Shown: positions 1 through 5,280, counted from the first letter of the stretch. The stretch: 5,710 nt of DNA from Candidatus Bathyarchaeota archaeon (GCA_030601645.1 JAUWBQ010000124.1:1-5710), one strand, 5' to 3'. Made by a program: numbers and translations. Notes: generated from the sequence alone by a model not told the origin.

Positions 1-470
1 TCCACCACCTGCCAGGGGATGTACTGGTGGGTGGCCACGGGGATGTTGTAGACGACGATGGGGATGTCCACGGCCTGGGAGATGGCGTGGTAATGGTCGA
101 AGATACCCTTCCCCCCCTTCGGCTTCATGTAGTAGGGGTTGACGATGATGGCGGCATCTGCCCCCACGTCCAGCGCATGCTTGGTGGCGTCGATGACCAG
201 CTTGGTCGCGGTGTCCCCGGTCCCCGCGATGACCGGTACCCTGCCGTTCACATGGTCGACGCAGACCTCTATGACCTTGGCCCTCTCCGGCTGGGTCATC
301 AGGGAGAACTCCCCCGTCGTCCCGCAGGGGACGATGCCCGTGATGCCCCTCTCGATGAGCCAGTCGATGAGGCTCCTGAAGGCTCCCTCGTCGAACTCCT
401 CGTGCTTGTCGAACGGCGTCACCACCGCCGGTAGGACGCCTTCGAGCCTGAATCCTTTGACTCTCACCAT
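1..470 (-). CDS. DapA-superfamily pyruvate-dependent aldolase/lyase (dihydrodipicolinate synthase-like), C-terminus cut by window edge
   Basis: Reading the minus strand from an ATG at 470 gives 156 open codons that run off the left edge, about half of the usual ~290-300 residues. The sequence is clearly of the DapA/N-acetylneuraminate lyase TIM-barrel family. These enzymes form a Schiff base between a barrel lysine and pyruvate (or an oxo-acid) in the cytoplasm. Visible motifs are VLPAVVTPF (12-20), the pyruvate-carboxylate loop GTTGE (50-54), PVIAGTG (79-85), NPYY (111-114) and VVYNIP (139-144), whose Tyr141 matches the catalytic tyrosine of E. coli DapA. The Schiff-base lysine lies outside the window. 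The segment after YNIP reads VATHQ, so the arginine of the lysine-pathway enzymes (YNVPSRTG in E. coli) is alanine here. That argues for a paralogue such as a KDG-type aldolase or another lyase, and no gene symbol is given. AGGA lies 6 nt before the ATG and a TATA box about 35 nt before it. The family is certain; the substrate is not. Confidence 0.93.
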   Translation of the reverse strand, partial: MVRVKGFRLEGVLPAVVTPFDKHEEFDEGAFRSLIDWLIERGITGIVPCGTTGEFSLMTQPERAKVIEVCVDHVNGRVPVIAGTGDTATKLVIDATKHALDVGADAAIIVNPYYMKPKGGKGIFDHYHAISQAVDIPIVVYNIPVATHQYIPWQVV

Positions 471-501
471 GTTGATTCCTGAGAATAGATTGCTTGAAGT
501 G

Positions 502-509
502 TTTATAAA
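502..509. promoter_or_regulatory. Symmetric TATA box between divergent genes, possibly a shared bidirectional promoter
   Basis: TTTATAAA is a perfect 8-bp palindrome and the only TATA-like element in the 65 bp between the divergent starts. Its centre is about 35 nt from the minus-strand ATG (470) and about 30 nt from the plus-strand GTG (536). Archaeal transcription normally starts about 25 nt from the TATA centre. Initiation would therefore fall around 480 on the minus strand and around 531 on the plus strand, giving a leader of about 10 nt for the aldolase and a nearly leaderless mRNA for the HTH_42 gene. The flank on the plus-strand side (TTGAAGTG) is more purine-rich, as expected for a BRE, so the plus direction may be favoured. 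Confidence 0.55.
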
Positions 510-535
510 AACCGAGGGATTCCTAGTACCAGGGG

Positions 536-1681
536 GTGCGAGATTCGTCCATAGAGATAGATCCCGAGGCCGCCTCCTTCTTCACGCTGGATCGACAACA
601 CCTGATCGAGCGTGCTCCCGCAAGCAAGGCAATCGACGTGGTGGATGACATCCTGGGGCTCAACGCCCAGGGAGCCCTGAACTACCAGCTGAGCCTCTGG
701 AACCGCGTGTCGGATCTGGACCGGGGGTTCATCCCGAACTCCCTCTTCGAGGACAGGAGCCTCGTGCGGACCTGGCTCATGAGGGACACTGTCCACATAG
801 TCCCTGCGCACCGGCTCCCCCGTCTGCGTTCGGCCCTGAGGGAGAGCCTCCTAAGGGAGTGGAACCGGTGGACTGTCAAGACCGGAGCCAAAGAGGATCC
901 ATCCTCATGGGAGCCCCGATACGCCAAGGTCCTCAGAGCCCTGGAAGGCGAACCCCTCACCGTCAGCCAGATCCTGAGCGTGTTGGGCTGGTCTTGGAAG
1001 GATGCGAAACGAGACTTGAACCGGCTGGTCAGGGAGATGAGCCTTCGGGGTCTCCTATGCCACGCCACCTCTTCGGGTCCATGGTATCACGACACCGAGC
1101 ACTCGTTCGCCCGACTGTACATGTGGCTGCCAGGGTCAGAATCGTCCATGCCTGAGCTGGATGCCAAAGCTGAACTCGCATTGCGCTACTTGAAGGGGTT
1201 CGGCCCTGCATCCCTCAACGACTTCGCATACTGGACAGGGATGAGGGTGGGAGACGCCCGGCCCATCTTCGAGTCTCTCTCGGAGTCAATCGTGGAAGTA
1301 GAGATAACAGGGCAGAAGAGGAAGGCCTACATCTTGGAGGAGGACGCCCCCAATCTTCAAGGGTTGGGAGGAATTCCCCCCCATGCCAGGCTCCTCCCCC
1401 AGTTCGACGCCCTCGTCATGGGGCACAAGGACAAGACCAGGTTCATAGACCCTTCAATTAAAAGCAAAGTATTCCTCCCGAGGGCCGACGTGGCGGCCAC
1501 GATCTTGCTGGATGGGATGGTTGCGGGTGTCTGGAGGATGAGGAAGGATAGAAAGAACTGGAGGCTGGAACTGTCCCCATTCAGGAATCTCGGCGAGGAA
1601 GAGGAAGAGGCGGTGGAAGCGGAGATAGAACGCCTACGGATTTTCACGGGGTTCGAAATAGAGGCGCGAGTGAATCGATAG
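536..1681 (+). CDS. AlkZ-like / HTH_42 winged-helix DNA-binding protein (possible DNA glycosylase)
   Basis: This 381-residue protein has the usual length and landmarks of the HTH_42 (AlkZ/YcaQ-like) family, made of tandem winged-helix domains. Studied members are DNA glycosylases that remove bulky or crosslinked adducts. Landmarks are FTLDRQHLIER (16-26), ILGLNAQGALNYQLSLWNR (39-57), SLVRTWLMRDTVHIV (75-89), LRYLKGFGPASLNDFAYWTGM (about 216-236), LLPQFDALVMGHKDKTRFI (286-304) and ILLDGMVAGVWR (323-334). An acidic run lies near residues 354-365. The catalytic QxQ or QxD motif described for AlkZ and YcaQ corresponds to N43-A44-Q45, so the first glutamine is asparagine, and activity on the known substrates is uncertain. 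GTG at 536 is the only credible start: an in-frame TAG lies 12 nt upstream, and the TATA box at 502-509 places the transcript start almost at the GTG. Family confident; enzymatic role inferred. Confidence 0.9.
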   Translation: MRDSSIEIDPEAASFFTLDRQHLIERAPASKAIDVVDDILGLNAQGALNYQLSLWNRVSDLDRGFIPNSLFEDRSLVRTWLMRDTVHIVPAHRLPRLRSALRESLLREWNRWTVKTGAKEDPSSWEPRYAKVLRALEGEPLTVSQILSVLGWSWKDAKRDLNRLVREMSLRGLLCHATSSGPWYHDTEHSFARLYMWLPGSESSMPELDAKAELALRYLKGFGPASLNDFAYWTGMRVGDARPIFESLSESIVEVEITGQKRKAYILEEDAPNLQGLGGIPPHARLLPQFDALVMGHKDKTRFIDPSIKSKVFLPRADVAATILLDGMVAGVWRMRKDRKNWRLELSPFRNLGEEEEEAVEAEIERLRIFTGFEIEARVNR

Positions 1682-1723
1682 TTCTAACCTCATGTTGTAC
1701 ATTACGATACAAGGTCTGGGTTT

Positions 1724-1759
1724 CCGTATTAGTATATGCTTATACTAACCATATTACGG
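1724..1759. repeat. Interrupted inverted repeat, 13 bp of matching arms
   Basis: The inner arms are perfect: TTAGTATA (1729-1736) and TATACTAA (1741-1748) around the 4-nt spacer TGCT. An outer pair, CCGTA (1724-1728) and TACGG (1755-1759), also matches but is separated from the right inner arm by 6 nt. The element starts about 40 nt after the HTH_42 stop codon. No T-run follows, so it is not a typical terminator. The AT-rich core could be an operator overlapping a TATA element for the downstream open frame, or an mRNA 3'-end hairpin. Confidence 0.55.
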
Positions 1760-1959
1760 CGACAATTTTCTTCGCAAACACGGTCGATCACACGGAGGCG
1801 AAACAAACGCAAGGTCAGGAGGAGGAATACAGAAAACTCCTGAGGCTCCTGCAACCTATTCTGAAGGAAAAGAAATCGAAACCGAGAAATGGGAAAAGGT
1901 CGAATCCTGAGAGCCGAAGCCCGTTTCAGAACTGGGATGCCTATGACCCCACTCTTGGA

Positions 1960-2145
1960 ATGGGGATGTGGCGAGAATTGCACGAGCAGACCATCCTGAG
2001 GGCTTTGGACTCTGATAGGAAGCTCAGGGCGGTCAAATCCGTCTTATTCTCCGATCCCGCGATTTTCTGTGAGGGTTGCGAAGCGATGAAGTGTTATGGT
2101 TCCCTATATCCGATATGCGAGCCGGCTCTGGAGAAACTGAGATAG
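1960..2145 (+). CDS. Hypothetical four-cysteine small protein, possibly the C-terminal part of a longer frame without a recognisable start
   Basis: From the first available ATG this is 61 residues, ending in a cysteine cluster: C37 and C40 (CEGC), C45 and C53, suggestive of a metal site. I do not recognise the family. The frame stays open upstream without a stop past 1681, and the translation before the ATG looks like protein. It contains an amphipathic helix (QEEEYRKLLRLLQPILKEKK, about 1816-1875), a basic linker and SPFQNWDAYDPTLG running straight into the ATG. Codon choice there (CTC, CTG, AGG, GAG, AAG) resembles the neighbouring genes. However, no ATG, GTG or TTG occurs in frame between 1681 and 1960, and no Shine-Dalgarno or TATA element precedes 1960. 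The real gene may start at a rare codon, be frameshifted (a decayed gene or sequencing error), or start at 1960. It is less likely to be chance, given the codon pattern. Confidence 0.4.
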   Translation: MGMWRELHEQTILRALDSDRKLRAVKSVLFSDPAIFCEGCEAMKCYGSLYPICEPALEKLR

Positions 2146-2305
2146 TTCGGAGCTGAGTTTTCAGGATTATTTCAATAACGTGACGAAGTTGCATTCACAC
2201 AAGCGGAACGACTTGAAGTTCAAACTACTCTCACCGAATCAATGAACTCGATCTTCTCCGGTCGTTTTGACATCGCAGACGCTCGATAGATCAAACAGGT
2301 AGTGT
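2146..2305. other. Intergenic stretch with no recognisable feature
   Basis: Together with 1682-1959 and the leader at 2306-2404, this makes up about 720 bp between the HTH_42 gene and purD. In 2146-2305 I see no ORF with protein-like content, no clear TATA box, no long repeat and no T-run terminator. The promoter of the purD leader is expected near its right end; ATAGATCAAA (2285-2294) is AT-rich but not a convincing TATA element. Confidence 0.5.
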
Positions 2306-2398
2306 CTCCGGATTATCCCGTGACAAACTTTTTCCCATGTCAGCAAGTAATCTTTACGGGATCTGTGGGTTCAATCCCACGAAATCCTGGAGTATGGG
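2306..2398 (+). promoter_or_regulatory. Candidate structured purD leader: three-way junction that sequesters GGAG (riboswitch-like)
   Basis: The segment before purD can pair into three helices. P1 joins CTCCGGATT (2306-2314) to AATCC-T-GGAG (2383-2392), nine pairs with one bulged T at 2388. P2 joins CCCGT (2317-2321) to ACGGG (2356-2360) and continues as GACA/TGTC (2322-2325/2338-2341), with a 12-nt loop and a 14-nt one-sided bulge. P3 joins GTGGG (2365-2369) to CCCAC (2376-2380) around a TTCAAT loop. Junction strands are short (AT, ATCT, GA). GGAG in the 3' strand of P1 is the only Shine-Dalgarno-like motif before the purD TTG, so P1 could mask it. CCCA in the P2 loop (2334-2337) could also pair with TGGG at 2395-2398. 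It matches no riboswitch class I can recall. Pairing is seen in the sequence; function is inferred, and no promoter upstream was identified. Confidence 0.4.
2389..2392 (+). promoter_or_regulatory. Probable ribosome-binding site of purD (GGAG)
   Basis: GGAG lies 12 nt before the TTG start, longer than the usual 5-9 nt. It is the only purine-rich Shine-Dalgarno-like motif in the area, and it pairs perfectly with CTCC at 2306-2309. An ATG at 2394 opens a four-codon frame (MGKS) whose TGA overlaps the purD TTG. Confidence 0.35.
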
Positions 2399-2404
2399 TA
2401 AGTC

Positions 2405-3643
2405 TTGAAGGTCTTAGTTGTGGGCAACGGAGCCAGGGAGCACGCCATCGCGAAAAAACTGGCCGAGGACGGTGTGGAGCTCCACGCCGCCATGTCGCGA
2501 ATGAATCCAGGAATAGCTGGCCTGTCCGAGCGCGTCGAGATCATGGACATCAACGATCCAGAGCTCTACGACCGGTTTAAGAACGTGGATATCGCCTTCA
2601 TCGGGCCCGAGGCCCCCCTCGCAGCAGGCATCACGGACGAGCTGAACGAGATGGGGGTCCCAGTGGTGGGCCCCAGCCGCGCCGCCGCCAAGCTTGAGTG
2701 GAGCAAGGCGTTCACCCGGACGTTCCTCGAGGATCACGGGATCGAGGGCAACCCAGAGTTTCGCATCTGCCGCACATCGGACGACGTTAAGGGTTTCCTT
2801 CGTGATCACCTCGACGTAGCCGTGAAACCAGACGTGCTCACCGGGGGGAAGGGCGTGAAGATCACCGGAGAGCACCTCCACTCGTCCTCAGACGTGGAGG
2901 GATACGCCGTGGAGCGCATAAGAGACGACGGGTTGGTTGTCCTCGAGGAGAGGCTTGTGGGCAGGGAGTTCACCCTCCAGGCCTTCTCCGACGGGAGCCG
3001 GGTCGAGGTAATGCCCCTGGTCCGGGACTTCAAGAGGGCCTACGACGGCGACAGGGGGCCGAACACCGGGAGCATGGGGAGCTACAGCTGCCCGGACCAC
3101 GACCTCCCAGACCTGTCAGACTCGGCGGTCCGGAAAGGGGTGAGCATCATGGAGGACACCGTCCGGAAGATCTCCGGGGCCGTCGGCCATTACAAGGGAG
3201 TCCTCTACGGGGGCTTCATGGAGACGGAGAGAGGCGTCTACCTCATAGAGTACAACGTGAGGTTCGGCGACCCCGAGGCCATGAACGTACTGTCCCTCCT
3301 TGAGACGCCCCTCATCGACGTGGGCTGGGAAATAGTGGACGGCAAGCTGTCCAAGCCCTCCTTCCGGAGGGAGGCCACAGTCTGCGTCTACATCGTCCCA
3401 GAGGGCTACCCCATAGACCCGAAGAAGGACGAAGAAGTCACGATAACTCAGCCCGGGAACTCCGAGCTATACTTCGCCTCGGTCCACGAGGAGAACGGGA
3501 TCATCAGGACCACGGGAAGCCGAGCCATAGCCCTGCTGGCAAAGGGAAAGAGCGTTGCCGAGGCCAGGGAGAAGGTCTACGGGGACATCCCGAACATCAG
3601 AGGCGAGCTCTTCTACAGGCGGGACATCGGGAGGGGCGTCTAA
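2405..3643 (+). CDS. purD: Phosphoribosylamine-glycine ligase (GAR synthetase)
   Basis: PurD joins glycine to 5-phosphoribosylamine using ATP, giving GAR, the second step of de novo purine synthesis in the cytoplasm. The protein has 412 residues, slightly short for the family (about 420-440). The N-terminal domain has VLVVGNGAREHAIA (3-16) and FIGPEAPLAAG (65-75). The ATP-grasp region shows VGPSRAAAKLEWSKAF (88-103), AVKPDVLTGGKGVKI (139-153) and VVLEERLVGREFTLQAFSDG (178-197). Substrate and metal motifs follow: RDFKRAYDGDRGPNTGSMGS (207-226), GVLYGGFM (265-272) and IEYNVRFGDPEAMN (281-294). The C-terminal domain ends with ELFYRRDIG (401-409). Small departures from the common consensus are TGSMG for TGGMG, and EAMN where bacteria often have ETQ. 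The start is TTG at 2405, because an in-frame TAA lies just upstream (2399-2401) and the protein then begins at its first beta strand. The preceding leader may regulate translation. Confidence 0.97.
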   Translation: MKVLVVGNGAREHAIAKKLAEDGVELHAAMSRMNPGIAGLSERVEIMDINDPELYDRFKNVDIAFIGPEAPLAAGITDELNEMGVPVVGPSRAAAKLEWSKAFTRTFLEDHGIEGNPEFRICRTSDDVKGFLRDHLDVAVKPDVLTGGKGVKITGEHLHSSSDVEGYAVERIRDDGLVVLEERLVGREFTLQAFSDGSRVEVMPLVRDFKRAYDGDRGPNTGSMGSYSCPDHDLPDLSDSAVRKGVSIMEDTVRKISGAVGHYKGVLYGGFMETERGVYLIEYNVRFGDPEAMNVLSLLETPLIDVGWEIVDGKLSKPSFRREATVCVYIVPEGYPIDPKKDEEVTITQPGNSELYFASVHEENGIIRTTGSRAIALLAKGKSVAEAREKVYGDIPNIRGELFYRRDIGRGV

Positions 3644-3696
3644 TGTCCCATGGGAGCCTCAGCGTAGACGTTATTAATCTGGAATTTACCTCATAA

Positions 3697-3702
3697 CTAT
3701 AT
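3697..3702 (+). promoter_or_regulatory. Putative TATA box of scpB
   Basis: CTATAT is centred about 24 nt before the scpB ATG, which has no Shine-Dalgarno sequence at proper spacing. This fits a leaderless transcript. A second AT-rich block, TTATTAA (3671-3677), is an alternative that would give a leader of about 20-25 nt. The box lies in the 79-bp gap after purD, so scpB probably has its own promoter. Confidence 0.4.
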
Positions 3703-3722
3703 CGAGAAGGGCGTCTGATACC

Positions 3723-4262
3723 ATGGAGGGGGACGAAGGGAATCTGGCCGAGCTTGAGGCGATCCTCTACGCCTCGGGGCGTCCCCTTTCCCTGACGACC
3801 CTCTGCGAACACCTGAGATTCGAATCCGAGCTGAAGGTCTCTAACCTCGTCAAGAGGCTCTCAGACACCTACGAACGGGACGGGAGCCCTTTAGAGGTAA
3901 GCGAGGTCACCGGGGGAAGGGTGGTCCTCCAGCTCAAGCCCATCTACACGAGGCAGGCCCGCCGGTTCTCCATCAAACCCCTCCTCACCGCCGGCCCCCT
4001 GAGGACCCTGTCCTACGTCGCGTACCACCAGCCCGTGGAGCAGAAACAGGTGGCCGAGGCCCGGGGGAGCCAAGCCTATAAGCACCTGAAGGCCCTTGCG
4101 GACATGGGCCTCATCTCCCGGAAGAAGGAGGGGAGAGTCACCCTCATCAGCACCACCGCCGACTTCGCCGACTTCCTCGGGTTGAGCACGGACAGGACCT
4201 CCATGAGGCGCCAGCTCCGCAGCATCTTCAGGAGGCTCGAGCTCAAGGAGATCGAGAGGTAG
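3723..4262 (+). CDS. scpB: SMC-associated segregation and condensation protein ScpB
   Basis: ScpB binds as a dimer to the kleisin ScpA, which bridges the SMC heads; the complex condenses and segregates chromosomes. The 179-residue protein shows the two winged-helix domains of the family. The first (about 7-80) contains LAELEAILYASGRPLSLTTL (8-27) and a wing near VTGGRVVLQLKP (62-73). The second (about 88-155) has the signature PLRTLSYVAYHQPVEQKQVAEARG, positions 92-115, matching the bacterial pattern LETLAIIAYKQPxT...IRG. It continues with HLKALADMGLISRKKEGRVT (121-140) and DFADFLGLS (147-155). The end is basic and helical. It lacks the GRPxLYxTT stretch in its bacterial form; GRVTLISTT occupies that place, as in divergent archaeal versions. 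Neither scpA nor smc is in the window. ATG 3723 gives a standard N-terminus. Confidence 0.93.
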   Translation: MEGDEGNLAELEAILYASGRPLSLTTLCEHLRFESELKVSNLVKRLSDTYERDGSPLEVSEVTGGRVVLQLKPIYTRQARRFSIKPLLTAGPLRTLSYVAYHQPVEQKQVAEARGSQAYKHLKALADMGLISRKKEGRVTLISTTADFADFLGLSTDRTSMRRQLRSIFRRLELKEIER

Positions 4263-4276
4263 GCCTCCGCAACCCC

Positions 4277-4283
4277 TTTTAAA
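4277..4283 (+). promoter_or_regulatory. Putative TATA box of the GYD-domain gene
   Basis: TTTTAAA sits in the 39-bp gap between scpB and the GYD-domain gene. Its centre is about 22 nt before ATG 4302 and about 28 nt before an in-frame GTG at 4308. With normal archaeal spacing the transcript would start near 4305-4307. This favours a leaderless mRNA and makes GTG 4308 a serious alternative start. Confidence 0.45.
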
Positions 4284-4301
4284 GACCCGCCCCTTATCTT
4301 C

Positions 4302-4604
4302 ATGTGCGTGTCAAAATTGGCCAAGTACATCCTCCTGTCGAAACTCACCGAAGCTGGAAGGCAGACTCTGAAGAAGAAGCCTGAGCGGATCAAGGAGGTA
4401 AACGTGGAGCTGGAAGCCCTGGGCGTGAAGGTCCTTAAACAGTACGCCGTCCTCGGTCCCTACGACTTCGTCAACATCGTGGAGGCCCCCGACAACGAGA
4501 CCATATTCAAGCTGTCCGTCGAACTCGGAAGCCGGGGCACCATCCAGATCACCAGCATGCCAGCCATCACGATAGACGAGCTGATCAAAAGTCTGAAAGA
4601 CTAA
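4302..4604 (+). CDS. GYD-domain protein (small ferredoxin-fold-like cytoplasmic protein)
   Basis: The 100-residue protein is a full-length GYD-domain family member. The name-giving motif appears as GPYDFVNIVEAPD (52-64). The usual opening strand is AKYILLSKLTEAGRQTL (7-23), followed by a helix (about 28-40), GVKVLKQYAVL (41-51), a second helix ending in LGSRGTIQITSMPAI (75-89) and a C-terminal helix. The fold is an alpha-beta, dimeric ferredoxin-like domain. Family members are common in archaea and bacteria and their function is not established. Most family members begin a few residues before AKY, so either ATG 4302 or GTG 4308 could be the start. No Shine-Dalgarno is present, and a TATA-like box lies directly upstream. 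The gene follows scpB closely but probably has its own promoter, and a T-run terminator follows it. Confidence 0.9.
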   Translation: MCVSKLAKYILLSKLTEAGRQTLKKKPERIKEVNVELEALGVKVLKQYAVLGPYDFVNIVEAPDNETIFKLSVELGSRGTIQITSMPAITIDELIKSLKD

Positions 4605-4612
4605 CCCCCCTC

Positions 4613-4618
4613 TTTTTT
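4613..4618 (+). terminator. Poly-T terminator after the GYD-domain gene
   Basis: Six T residues within TCTTTTTTCC begin 9 nt after the TAA, preceded by a C-run and no hairpin. This is the usual form of intrinsic termination in archaea. It lies in the 34-bp gap between this gene and the convergent zinc-ribbon gene. Confidence 0.6.
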
Positions 4619-4638
4619 CCGACGACAACATCAGCCGT

Positions 4639-4875
4639 TCAAGGGTGGGAAGCCTCGACCACCATGTTCATCGCCTCCGCCTCGACTAGGGGCGCCACAT
4701 GAGGAGGCCGTTCGACTTCGGAGCAACGGGGGCAGCTCAGTCTCCCCTCGAAGCCGTGGGGGTAGTCGACGACGACGCCGTGCTCTGGGCACCTGAAAGC
4801 GTAGAAGGGGAGGCCCCCCCTCCAGCCGGACCTCGTCTGATGCCCCAAGTAGACATGGCCTGCAATCTTCATCAT
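4639..4875 (-). CDS. Small zinc-ribbon protein, function unknown
   Basis: From ATG 4875 this is a 78-residue soluble protein with a treble-clef or ribbon-like metal site: C29-P-E-H32 and C48-P-R-C51, 15 residues apart. The linker VVVDYPHGFEGRLS is aromatic and glycine-rich, with the DYPHGF stretch at 37-42. Before it, LGHQTRSGWRGGLPFYAF (10-27) supplies glycines and aromatics that look conserved. I recognise the style (stand-alone archaeal zinc ribbons) but not a named family. No membrane segment or signal peptide is present. An adjacent ATG (4872) or a TTG at 4920 (93 residues) are alternative starts. The 5' extension to the TTG is less protein-like, so the double methionine is preferred. 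The gene converges on the GYD-domain gene. Real coding is likely because the cysteine and histidine pairs and third-base GC fit this strand. Confidence 0.7.
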   Translation of the reverse strand: MMKIAGHVYLGHQTRSGWRGGLPFYAFRCPEHGVVVDYPHGFEGRLSCPRCSEVERPPHVAPLVEAEAMNMVVEASHP

Positions 4876-5004
4876 GAAACGTTGAAACCGTGTCAAGCTG
4901 GGATGGGGTTGAACTGTCAATGTCGGCTGTCTCTTAGCCGTCTCGGCGCTCTCATATTGCTATGTGCGTGGTGGGCGGCTACATTCATTCATCGATGATC
5001 CTGT

Positions 5005-5271
5005 TTACTGATCCATCAATATTCGTTGTTTCGAGTCACAGACGGCCGTCAAATCGATGAAAGACCATGAAGGGGCGTTAACACTCAGATGGGTTAAGAG
5101 GCCGTGAACGTGTCTAATCGTCTTCCAAGGGGTGTTCCCGACTTTGAAGATCTTCCTCCCCAGATCCAGAACAACATATATTATCAAACCAGCCATGCAC
5201 AACAACATGGGGGACAGCAAAATCGTCGCCCCCAAGATCTCAAACACGTCCATAACATCACCAGCTGACAT
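5005..5271 (-). CDS. Possible small single-span membrane protein
   Basis: ATG 5271 opens 88 codons. Residues 10-35 (about FEILGATILLSPMLLCMAGL onward) form one strongly hydrophobic segment, with an acidic N-terminus and RKIFK just after it. That predicts the N-terminus outside and a cytoplasmic tail of about 50 residues. The tail has no motif I recognise. The TATA-like TTATAA (5290-5295, minus strand) is about 21 nt before the ATG and there is no Shine-Dalgarno, so a leaderless mRNA would be needed. It lies 129 bp upstream of the zinc-ribbon gene in the same direction. Codon usage is more AT-rich than the purD block, so it may be a recent or fast-evolving gene, or not a gene. Confidence 0.4.
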   Translation of the reverse strand: MSAGDVMDVFEILGATILLSPMLLCMAGLIIYVVLDLGRKIFKVGNTPWKTIRHVHGLLTHLSVNAPSWSFIDLTAVCDSKQRILMDQ

Positions 5272-5280
5272 TTTTTCGCG

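Noticed and set aside
27..648. Two plus-strand frames of 135 and 169 codons at the left edge.
   Set aside because: They are antisense to the clear DapA-family frame and have low-complexity, non-protein-like translations.
1729..1983. Minus-strand 84-codon frame antisense to the start-less plus-strand frame.
   Set aside because: Its translation is rich in Arg, Phe and Leu without domain-like pattern, while the plus strand shows archaeal codon preference and helices.
2310..2387. A tRNA gene: 78 nt with GGATT/AATCC ends and a T-arm-like GTGGG-TTCAAT-CCCAC hairpin.
   Set aside because: The T loop has six rather than seven bases, there is no D arm with the usual GG or anticodon stem-loop at the expected places, and bases 8-9 are CC. 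The acceptor-like helix also continues outward through CTCC/GGAG, which a tRNA would not do. A decayed tRNA or att remnant is not excluded, but a regulatory leader fits better.
3646..3655. Perfect 10-bp palindrome TCCCATGGGA after purD, considered as a terminator or operator.
   Set aside because: It has no loop and no following T-run, and it is short enough to occur by chance; part of it belongs to the purD/scpB direct repeat.
4699..4998. Plus-strand 99-codon frame.
   Set aside because: It is the antisense shadow of the zinc-ribbon gene; the C-terminal hydrophobic stretch comes from non-coding sequence.
4989..4998. 10-bp palindrome TCATCGATGA near the end of the membrane-protein frame.
   Set aside because: It is short, not extended by flanking matches and not followed by a T-run on either strand.
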